The translations under genes were made by a program, and so were the position numbers. The notes beneath the pieces were generated by a model. That model searched no databases, was not told the origin of the DNA, and saw only the letters and a program-made list of their open reading frames with translations. Positions 45,946-53,509 of a DNA stretch of 64,000 nt are shown piece by piece. Position 1 is the first letter of the stretch. Each line of letters opens with the position of its first letter. Source of the stretch: Amylostereum areolatum (lineage: Eukaryota > Basidiomycota > Agaricomycetes > Russulales > Stereaceae); the NCBI GenBank assembly GCA_012932865.1, contig SAXG01000016.1:558001-622000 (forward strand), read 5' to 3'.

Positions 45946-48563
45946 TGTATGAGCTGTAGTATCGACGAAGAACGTTTATACGACGGTAGATGGGCGCTCT
46001 CGGTTTCGCGGGGAGAGCTCCGTTCAGGCATACAGCCCACCGAGGATCCCTCGAGTATACCCCCCGTTGTGTAGACGGACAGTGAACGTTGACAGAATGT
46101 GGGGTCAACTGCCAACTCCCAAGGCGGGGGTCGTCGACTTTGACCGTGGTTGAGATACGATTAGATTGGAGATCATACTACAATCACGATGATCTCTCAG
46201 ATCTCACCTTTTCATTTTATAATAAATCTGACTGAGGAAGTCGACGTCGATCCACAGGTGCGTGCCATAAATCATCATAATGATTGACTACTTTATCTAT
46301 CATCCAGTGTGCAAGGCGTACGGGCATGATGTGGGGATGCTAGCTGTTTGTGACACGTAGCGTTCGAAGGGGTGGTTTTAGGACGGGACGGAGGGGAGCC
46401 TGACGAGGAGGACACCGGCGTGAAAGGAGATATCGTATGTACGTCTATCAATTTTCTGTTTTGTGTAGACATCTGATGGGGTGGCATGCATTCATCTCGT
46501 GGTCATGAGCGGTGCGCATTGGTTGGGAAAGCCGTGCGCAGTGTGCACGCTCCTCTCGCGTGTATCATCTCCTGTAAATACTTCAAGCAGACTCGGACTT
46601 CAAGCTACCCTCCCTTCCCTATCTGTCTCTCCGCCCCGGCGTATGGATGACTCCAATTCAGACCAATTTCCCGCCACGAATGACATTTCCACTTCCCACG
46701 GCGCTTCCGATGCAAAGACGCCCTCAGGTCCGATGGAAAGCATTTCGTTGCTCTCAGAGGACGTGAGCTTGATCGACTGTGTCTACATCGCTGTGGACGT
46801 CATGATCAGTGAGCTTTCGTCACAATCTCGGGCTATGCGGTTTCTGCGCTCCCTCTAATCCGAAGCACAGTTATTCTGAACGCCTATCTTGAAGGCATTA
46901 CCGTGGACTCTGCTCCCTCCATCAGAACGATAAAGGCGAGAACAACGCCCGCACGGCACACGAACGGCGTGATCGAAGCCATGCTGTGCATGCGCGGCGA
47001 GGACCCAACGTGTTTTGCGTTTCTCGAGAGACATCTCCGCGTGTGCAAGGCGGTTGTTATAGATGTCGACGCGGTCGTTTACGGTGGACTCATACGCGGG
47101 TGTTCGGCGTACCACCATGATCCTGTATGTGATTCATTCCCTCCCCTGTGTACATCCAAACAGTACCTCGCTCACTGTATGCCGCCTTAGACGGTCCTGA
47201 AATTCATGTCTCGACGCGGGTTGTCGGCACGGGACGTGTCCGGTCTCACGCACAGTGTGCTGGATGACGTCGAGGGAGTTCTGTGGATTGTCATGTGGAA
47301 GATCGTGACTCATGCAGACCGGGAAAGGCGCGAAATGGTTTGGCATAAAGCTCTGTCCTCCGACGACGTCGATACAGTCAATACCAAGAAACACGCAATC
47401 GTAGGCTGGTTCAGCGAGAGGGACCACGTGAGCAAGAGGAAGAACAAGGTCGGGGTTGTGGCCCGCCCCTTGATATTCTGGGACGCTATATATGACATTA
47501 TGAAAGAGTGGATGGTGATCGCCAAGGAGGCCAGGAAGGACTTGGAGGCCTTCGAATCGGACGACGAAGAAATCAGGGCGCTCACTTTGGAATACTCGGC
47601 CATGTACCTCAAGGCAGGTGTAGAATTCTTGGAGAAGAGCGGTCAATATCGTGACGGAACCGAGTAAGTAGTCGAAGGGCGTAGGATAGATATGGATGGA
47701 CCTTTCGAGCGTGGCTACAGGTCGACGTGCTTGAGAGAAATCCGGTTTGATTTTTCTTGCTGAGCTCAAGGCATCGTCAGGGAAAGAGTAACAAGTACGA
47801 GCACGGAAAGGCGTGGTCGGCAAGGAGATAGAGGAGGCCGAGAAGAGCCAGAAGGCTTCGTGACATGAGTGGTTTGTGTGGGTAGGCACCTTGGAAGAGG
47901 ACATGATGAATGCAGCAACGCGTGGGCCTTTGGAAAGAGATGTTTTTCATTGACGTGTAAGTACGATCAAGAGAGCCCGGTGGCCTACATAGTCCTGAAG
48001 TATCCCTGAATCGCGGTGGTTCGCAGTGAAAAATCCGCCACTTCGTGTGCGACGGAAGAGGGCAGGAGGACAGCTTTGCAGGCCGACTATATCGGTGCGG
48101 AGGTGGATGTGGCCGAGGCAGCAAGAGGCAAATCCCTGAAAGCTAAGAAGTGTGAGCTAAGCATGCATGAAGGGAAGAAAGAAAGCGCGTACAAACTGGT
48201 ATTTGGCGGTGGAAGTGTGGGTCTAGGCGCAGCAGCGCACGGGGAGCGGAAGGGGTCTGGGCGGAGGGATGAGGATAAGGGCCTGGAGCACACGTTGAGC
48301 GAAGAAGAGGACATACGAGACACATATGTGATCTAAGATCTTCTCTCAAAGCTTTACACCGTCCTGCCGGGGTGACCCGCTCCGCGGTGTTCATCGGGCA
48401 TGGACAGCTTCAAGTTGTGAAGAGGATGAAGCGCCGAGAAGGGTCACGGAAGGTCTAGAGAAGGTTTTCCTCGTGTGCGATGGCGCTCGGGTGTCGATGC
48501 TGTTGTTGAGTCTTGGGAATGCTTGGGAAGGGGAAATGCCATGAATGACAAGCCATGGGACTC
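45014..48563. repeat. Large inverted repeat, right arm (FK7' and FK6')
   Basis: Inverse copy of 27,611-31,160. The outer end of the homology (GAGTCCCATGG on the left arm) coincides exactly with the first base before the LTR at 48,564, so the retroelement lies at, or caused, the end of this arm. Confidence 0.93.
46643..47667 (+). CDS. FK6' (right copy): truncated FunK1-derived protein, 298 aa
   Basis: Exons 46643-46808, 46871-47124 and 47191-47667 give an uninterrupted 298-aa protein identical to left-arm FK6. A TGTAAATA sequence lies about 63 nt before the ATG. The kinase N-lobe and all catalytic-loop residues are missing, while the segment equivalent to the alpha-F/activation region (HSVLDDVEGVLWIVMW) and the C-terminal tail are kept. 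Whether it is expressed cannot be told from sequence. Confidence 0.6.
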
Positions 48564-49103
48564 TGTTAGGGACGGTCCTTATCACGTGACAAGCGGCTCA
48601 GGCTACAGTACTCTTACGCGTGAGAGGTGGGATTAGGTGATCCAGACGTCTCGGTTTATACGAAGATGAAGGTCGATAGACGAAGCAGTAAGTCTTCGCG
48701 GAAGACTTAGGCGAGTCTGTCGACTTAGTATGCTTAGGATTCTCTTTAGTGTTTAAGAGGAGGTTCTTATTCAGAACAGTCCTGTATTTACAAAGAGAAC
48801 GAGCTGGGGAATGGCTCGTTCGATGAGCCTCCTTTTATAAGAAAGGAGGTCGAGTAAATATATGTACATTGAGCGACGGTCGCATCAAGTATCTACGGGG
48901 ATAAGACTGTGGCACCGTCGCGGCTATGCCATTGAGACGGTGACGATCTGTGGCACTGTCGTCGGGATGGTGACGATCTGTGGCACTGTCCTCGTCGCGT
49001 CGTTGAGACGGTTACGAACTGGGGCACAGTCGTAATCCGTCGTTTAGCGACGTCCTTCCTAGTAAGGCAATGGAAAATGAAGTACCTTGGACAAGTTGTA
49101 ACA
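48564..49103 (-). repeat. 3' LTR of retroelement A1
   Basis: TGTTA...TAACA ends. The neighbouring minus-strand sequence GAGAGGGGGATAG directly before the LTR start (49,104-49,117) is a polypurine tract, which fixes this as the 3' LTR of a minus-strand element. Contains two copies of a roughly 30-bp direct repeat ending in 'ctgtggcactgtc'. Confidence 0.9.
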
Positions 49104-49117
49104 CTATCCCCCTCTCT
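49104..49117 (-). promoter_or_regulatory. Polypurine tract of A1
   Basis: Minus strand AGAGAGGGGGATAG immediately before the LTR. Purine except for the single T. Plus-strand priming site in reverse transcription. Confidence 0.75.
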
Positions 49118-49336
49118 AGAATCTACGTCTCGTAGATTCCTGAATCGAAGCGGTTCAAGAGGGATGTCTTGAACATGTTGTCGATCGCTCGCTCTTCGCC
49201 ATTGGAGAAGGAATATTGTTGATGCGATGAATGTGAGGATCGTAAGTCCTACGATGATGCTGATGACGGCGATGAGCCAGCGTGGAGTGGGCGTATTGAA
49301 AATCGCGAGATCGGGTGATTGTGCTGATTGCATCAT
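49118..49336 (-). CDS. Small A1 ORF with a transmembrane segment
   Basis: Starts at 49336 with MMQSAQSPDLAIFNTPTPRW, followed by a strongly hydrophobic stretch (LIAVISIIVGLTILTFIAST) and a basic RRAS segment: a single TM helix with positive-inside side. The frame continues into the LTR to 48893. It occupies the position of an envelope-like ORF between pol and the 3' LTR, but no env homology is visible and the A2 copy is truncated before this point. Hypothetical. Confidence 0.35.
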
Positions 49337-49408
49337 GCTTCTGGGTTTGTCGTTTTCTGATGTTCACTCTTTATATCCTTGCCCTGACCTCAACGATAGA
49401 ATTCTGTT

Positions 49409-49792
49409 CTATCGCTTTAACAACGCCTCTACTACTTTCAGGTCCTCCTCGTCTATCGTAGTAGCCCCTAACCGATGTCCTATCCTTGCCGTCGTCGCGT
49501 GATCCGGGCTCTTGAACCGAGGCCCGCATTTTCGGAAGAGTCCCTTGATGCCGCATCTTCCCTTCGACTCTTGCATGGCTTCTTCGTCTAGGCTTCTCGG
49601 CCTCTTCATGGCGCGAGCGACGTCCGGACGGCTTAGGAGTTCCGTGACTCGTTTGAGATGATGAAGGAGTTCTTCGTCTTGTGGGTCGGGCGTGGGAGTG
49701 CGCGAGAGGACGGGCGAAGGAGGAGGAGTGGTAGGAGGGGTGCAGTCGGTGGTGGAGAGATTGCGCGAAGAGGAGGTGAGAGTAGACGACAT
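49409..49792 (-). CDS. A1 accessory ORF, 127 aa
   Basis: Unrecognised. Thr/Ser/Pro-rich N terminus, then a helical, charged part (DEELLHHLKRVTELLSRPDV), a Cys-containing segment GRCGIKGLFRKCGPRF and a C-terminal helix DEEDLKVVEALLKR. It looks protein-like but has no second copy in the window for comparison. Confidence 0.3.
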   Translation of the reverse strand: MSSTLTSSSRNLSTTDCTPPTTPPPSPVLSRTPTPDPQDEELLHHLKRVTELLSRPDVARAMKRPRSLDEEAMQESKGRCGIKGLFRKCGPRFKSPDHATTARIGHRLGATTIDEEDLKVVEALLKR

Positions 49793-49825
49793 ATTTGGTT
49801 GGTTTGGGTGGTGCGAGTGGGTTTG

Positions 49826-50206
49826 TTAGACGATGTCTGAGCATGTTATCGTCTTTGTGGCTTTCCTTTTATGCTTGCGATGTGGAGGGGCAATGATGTA
49901 ATCATTGCCGTTAATCGTAAGTGAAAGTTTGTACATAATCAGACATGAGTCGTAAGTAAGCGATGCGTCCAGCGCTTCGCAGGGAGAGATGCTAAACGTT
50001 TCGCCTTCCTCGTAGCGATAGGAACCTGTACAATGGAGAAGTCCGAGGAAAATATGCGTGCGAGTGAGGGCGCAGTCCGTGATCAGTCCAAGGAGTATCA
50101 TAATGAGAAATCGTAAAAACGGGATGATAGGGGCGAGATAGAGACGTAAATGATGATGATGGGGAAAGTCCGAGTGCGTACGATGGATGAGAGTTCGTCC
50201 GTGCAT
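49826..50206 (-). CDS. A1 accessory ORF, 126 aa, with hydrophobic segment
   Basis: Begins two bases downstream of the zinc-knuckle ORF stop. Contains PFLRFLIMILLGLITDCAL, a possible membrane segment, and a C-terminal basic HRKHKRKATK. The A2 copy begins similarly on the DNA level but is interrupted by an LTR after about 100 bases. Coding status uncertain. Confidence 0.25.
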   Translation of the reverse strand: MHGRTLIHRTHSDFPHHHHLRLYLAPIIPFLRFLIMILLGLITDCALTRTHIFLGLLHCTGSYRYEEGETFSISPCEALDASLTYDSCLIMYKLSLTINGNDYIIAPPHRKHKRKATKTITCSDIV

Positions 50207-51877
50207 TTACCAGGGCTCCGGCCAGTGATCCTTCGACTCCTCCGCTTCCTGCAAGTCCCAATCTTCTTCCTTCCAGAAGAGATCGTCGACGCACCAGGAG
50301 TGGTTGAAGCGTGAAGGGGGTTCTCGTTGAGTGCGAAGCATGGCGTCCTCCCAGTACAACCATTGTTCGGTGGCGTGTTGGGCGGCTTCGTGCGTCAGAC
50401 TCTCACGTCGTGCGAGGAATCCCAGAAGCTGCCTGTGGGCGCGGGCGGTAGCGTCGGTACGTCGGAGGTGGGGGTGGGACATCAGTGTTCCTGGACCGTA
50501 GCTGATATCCGGACGGCTCGGGCGAGGGTGAGGAAGAGGGGTCTGTGGTCGGAGGGGATAGCAAGACCGTGATCGGGGGAAGTGAGGGGGAGCGTTCTTG
50601 CGACGGGGACAGTCTCGGCGGAGATGGCCTCGCTCGCCGCATTTCCAGCAGCGTTTCCGCGGCTTCGCGGGAATCGCGTCCCACTTCTCTTGCGTCCACG
50701 TGGTCGGTTCGTCGCTCCATGGGTCCGAGGGATTCTCGGCTGCTTCCTTCGTCTTGTCGTCCTTCTCCGGTTTGTCCGCCGAGCTGTCCGATTTGTCCGT
50801 TGACTCGCGGTCGCATTTCCAGCGGGCGCGGGTTTCCCTCATTTCCTCGATTATCTCCTGGATCTTGTCGCAGTTCTTCATCGCTCGACGTATCGGGGAG
50901 TCCGACGTTTCGGATTCGCTTGAGCGGTCTTCCGTCGGGGTCGACAGATTCATGTTTACGTCGCTGTGAGGTGACTCGGGGATCCTGGGCGATGGAATCT
51001 CGATCGTGGTCGGAGTGCGAATGTAGGAATGAGGGATAAGCAGGGGGACCTCCGTGCCATGGCATGGGAGTGTCGCTAGAAGATACCGGGAATGGAGTTG
51101 GCGGTCTAGGCATCGTGGGCAGCCGAGAAGATGTCCCAGGTATTGGTCGCGGATCGCCGGTCCGTTGTCTGGGCTCTGAGGGAGCCAGGGGCTGTCCGGA
51201 TCGCTCTCCGGGTAATCCGTTTCTAGTGACGGGAGGCTGGACGGGGTTAATCTGGGTGATGCCGGGGATGGGTAAGGATCCTGGCGGCGTGGGAGCGGTG
51301 ACGGGTCGTGGAGGGGCGTTAGGAAGGAATGGGGGTCTGGTGAGGGTGGATGTGATGGGATCGGGTCGAACAGTATAGCCCGGGGAGATGTGATGTCCAT
51401 GGAAGATGAGGTCGATGTCGGGGCCTTCGTGTGACGACATATGGGGAACTCCGGTAGTTTCCATTCGTCTCCGGAGGATTTCTCCTTCGTAGGCGGCACG
51501 GAAGGTATGTCTTTCCCAGTTGAGCCAGTTGACTCGGAGTCCGACCTCGGTGAGGAACTTTCGAAGTTCTGCGACATTGAGTATAGCCGCTGCGCTAGTT
51601 TCCTGAATCGTCGAAGAAGCTTGACCTCTCGCTCCTCCATTTCGGTCGAGAGCGTCAGGTACCTCGAGTCTAACTGGCGGAGTTCTCCGTCGAGCATCTT
51701 GATGTGGTTCTCCAGGATGTTCCTGACGTCGGTTGACTCCCTCTTGAGGTCGTCGATCCGTTCTCTGGCCTGTTCGATCGCTACTCCGGCTATCATGCGG
51801 GCTATCTGGCTCTCTAGGATCGGGGAATCGGGCGTTGGGACTTCCGTAGCTCCGGGCCACGGGGATTGCATTAGCAC
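50207..51877 (-). CDS. A1 accessory ORF y: coiled-coil and CCHC zinc-knuckle protein, 556 aa
   Basis: Begins MLMQSPWPGATEVPTPDSP. Residues about 20-110 are strongly heptad-like (IARMIAGVAIEQARERIDDL continuing to EEREVKLLRRFRKLAQRLYS), a coiled coil. A long Ser/Pro-rich middle follows, then a retroviral-type zinc knuckle CWKCGERGHLRRDC near residue 420 and a C-terminal Trp/Glu-rich end (WEDAMLRTQ, DLFWKEEDWDLQEAEE). This is a gag-like architecture placed after the integrase instead of before pol. The same ORF is open in A2 (576 aa). It overlaps ORF x in another frame. It may begin by splicing from ORF z (an AG acceptor precedes GTG CTA ATG). Confidence 0.6.
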   Translation of the reverse strand: MLMQSPWPGATEVPTPDSPILESQIARMIAGVAIEQARERIDDLKRESTDVRNILENHIKMLDGELRQLDSRYLTLSTEMEEREVKLLRRFRKLAQRLYSMSQNFESSSPRSDSESTGSTGKDIPSVPPTKEKSSGDEWKLPEFPICRHTKAPTSTSSSMDITSPRAILFDPIPSHPPSPDPHSFLTPLHDPSPLPRRQDPYPSPASPRLTPSSLPSLETDYPESDPDSPWLPQSPDNGPAIRDQYLGHLLGCPRCLDRQLHSRYLLATLPCHGTEVPLLIPHSYIRTPTTIEIPSPRIPESPHSDVNMNLSTPTEDRSSESETSDSPIRRAMKNCDKIQEIIEEMRETRARWKCDRESTDKSDSSADKPEKDDKTKEAAENPSDPWSDEPTTWTQEKWDAIPAKPRKRCWKCGERGHLRRDCPRRKNAPPHFPRSRSCYPLRPQTPLPHPRPSRPDISYGPGTLMSHPHLRRTDATARAHRQLLGFLARRESLTHEAAQHATEQWLYWEDAMLRTQREPPSRFNHSWCVDDLFWKEEDWDLQEAEESKDHWPEPW

Positions 51878-52091
51878 CTGTGAGGAATCCGGGTGCTTCA
51901 GTTAGGGTTCTTCTGTATGCTTCTAATCGGCTTACCCCCTGTTCTTCCGTCTGGTCCTGACCTAGACGGAGGAGGTACTGACTTAATTGCGAAGATTGCT
52001 GCCGATCGAGCGATGAAGCAGTCTCCACAGAGGGCGCGTTCCTGTTGAGTGTGGTGTGCTCTGTTGCAGACGAGGCGGATGCGGTCGACAT
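50403..52091 (-). CDS. A1 overlapping ORF x, 562 aa
   Basis: In a different frame from ORF y over almost 1.5 kb, starting MSTASASSATEHTTLNRNAP. Rich in Ser, Pro, Arg, with no recognised domain; one region, LRVNWLNWERHTFRAAYEGE, looks globular. It stays open in A2 (598 aa), where indels between the copies are multiples of three. GC-rich, Arg/Ser/Pro coding sequence often yields long shadow frames, so it may be a shadow of y. The absence of stops in both copies is suggestive, not proof. Confidence 0.3.
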   Translation of the reverse strand: MSTASASSATEHTTLNRNAPSVETASSLDRQQSSQLSQYLLRLGQDQTEEQGVSRLEAYRRTLTEAPGFLTGANAIPVARSYGSPNARFPDPREPDSPHDSRSSDRTGQRTDRRPQEGVNRRQEHPGEPHQDARRRTPPVRLEVPDALDRNGGARGQASSTIQETSAAAILNVAELRKFLTEVGLRVNWLNWERHTFRAAYEGEILRRRMETTGVPHMSSHEGPDIDLIFHGHHISPGYTVRPDPITSTLTRPPFLPNAPPRPVTAPTPPGSLPIPGITQINPVQPPVTRNGLPGERSGQPLAPSEPRQRTGDPRPIPGTSSRLPTMPRPPTPFPVSSSDTPMPWHGGPPAYPSFLHSHSDHDRDSIAQDPRVTSQRRKHESVDPDGRPLKRIRNVGLPDTSSDEELRQDPGDNRGNEGNPRPLEMRPRVNGQIGQLGGQTGEGRQDEGSSRESLGPMERRTDHVDAREVGRDSREAAETLLEMRRARPSPPRLSPSQERSPSLPPITVLLSPPTTDPSSSPSPEPSGYQLRSRNTDVPPPPPTYRRYRPRPQAASGIPRTT

Positions 52092-52152
52092 TGTTGGGTG
52101 AGACGGTTTGATTGGTAGAGGAGGTGTTGGTTGCGTTTGGGGTGGTGGACAT
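51898..52152 (-). CDS. A1 ORF z, 84 aa, Cys/His-containing
   Basis: First ORF after the chromodomain stop, in the third frame. It contains RLVCNRAHHTQQERALCGDC, a Cys/His arrangement that could bind zinc. It is conserved in A2 (59460-59726, 88 aa). Possible donors near its end and an AG acceptor just before ORF y suggest z may be the first exon of y. Confidence 0.4.
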   Translation of the reverse strand: MSTTPNATNTSSTNQTVSPNNVDRIRLVCNRAHHTQQERALCGDCFIARSAAIFAIKSVPPPSRSGPDGRTGGKPIRSIQKNPN

Positions 52153-52234
52153 TGGTGATCTGTCTTGTTGAACCCGTAGGGTTTTTATCCCCCCCTTGTT
52201 GGCAGTGCATTCGCCTGAATGCCGTTGAGTCTCA

Positions 52235-53254
52235 CTAATGTCTTACTTTCGTCTTGCGTTTCTTTCGTCTCGTTGGTCTTTGTTCTTGCTGCGTTGCGTC
52301 GGTTTCGTCACGATCAGTGGCTTCTGTGTTGGTATTTCTGATTGGCTGTGATGGTAACTTCGGTGCCTTGGGGTTATTCCGATGGAACTCTGTGATCGCA
52401 TCTTTTGATCCTTCGAGATTAGATGCTGGTTCCCATGTGTTACCGGAATCAGGGTATTCTTTCCATTTTACGAAGTAATGTAGCGGTTCTGAATATCGTT
52501 TGTCTAATTTTGAGGCTATTATTGTTTCTAGTTCGTAGAGTTCTTCATCGTTTACTAGTTCCGGAGGTGGTCTTTCGTAAGCTTCGCCGTATTGTTCTGT
52601 CTCTTTGAACGGGATCAATAATGCTGCGTGGAATACCGGGTGTATTTTCCACTTCGTCGGTAGTTCTAGGCGATAGGTTACTGGTTCTATAACCTTTTCA
52701 ATTTTGAACGGGCCGAATCGTTTTGGTGCTAGTTTGGTTTTCGGGTATACCGTGTTAAGGTTTTTTCCGTCTAACCATACTTGGTCGCCTTGTTTGAGTT
52801 GATCTCTTAGCGTGAAGGTTTGGTCATGCTGCATCTTCATCAATTTAGCCGCTATTTCTAGGCTTGCCTCTGCGTTGTCCCACGCGTTCTTGAAGTTCTT
52901 TATCCTTTCTTCGGCCGTTGGTATCCGTGGATCGGTTGGTATTGTCGGGTTAAACACCGGTTGGTATCCGTGTAGGAGTTCAAATGGGGAAGTTTTCGTG
53001 GCTGAATGTTGTCGTATATTGTGTGCAAATTCCGCTTTTGGTAAAAGTTTTGCCCAATTCGTTTGATCTCCATTGCAAAACGCCCGAAGATATTGTTCTA
53101 ATTCTTGATTTACTCTTTCTGTCTCGCCATCTGTTTGGGGATGATACACTGTACTGAGTGACGAGACAATTCCGAGGCTTTCACAAATTGATTGGAATAC
53201 TTTGGATGCGAATTGAGGACCTCTGTCTGATATCATTCTTTTCCATAGTCCAAA
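52235..53254 (-). pseudogene. A1 pol 3' part: integrase core and chromodomain
   Basis: Continues the pol frame after the TGA at 53257-53255 (where A2 has CGA). Contains SDRGPQFASKVFQ, the YHPQTDGETERVNQ glutamate motif, a GPFKIEKV SH3-like segment and a C-terminal chromodomain (LHYFVKWKEYPDSGNTWEPA). The chromodomain is thought to target insertion to modified chromatin. It ends in a Lys/Arg tail KKRKTKVRH. Confidence 0.85.
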
Positions 53255-53509
53255 TCATCTGTATACGTTGTCGATCAGAAGATCCGCCGTTTCTTCTGCG
53301 TTGATCGTCTTTAGGCACGGTGTGAATACTGCGGTTTTGGTGAACCTGTCGACTACTACGTTGATCGAATCAAATCCATTGGAGATCGGAAGATCTGTAA
53401 TGAAATCTGATGTGATTGTTTCCCATGGTCGTTCTGGTATTTCCGTAGGTTGTAATGGATGTTTTGCCGGATGCGTGACATTCTTTGTTGACTGGCATAC
53501 GGGACATCC

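Noticed and set aside
48893..49103. Continuation of the A1 membrane ORF through the LTR
   Set aside because: The LTR part is repetitive Arg/Ser/Gln-rich translation without protein character, so I limit the ORF to the internal region.
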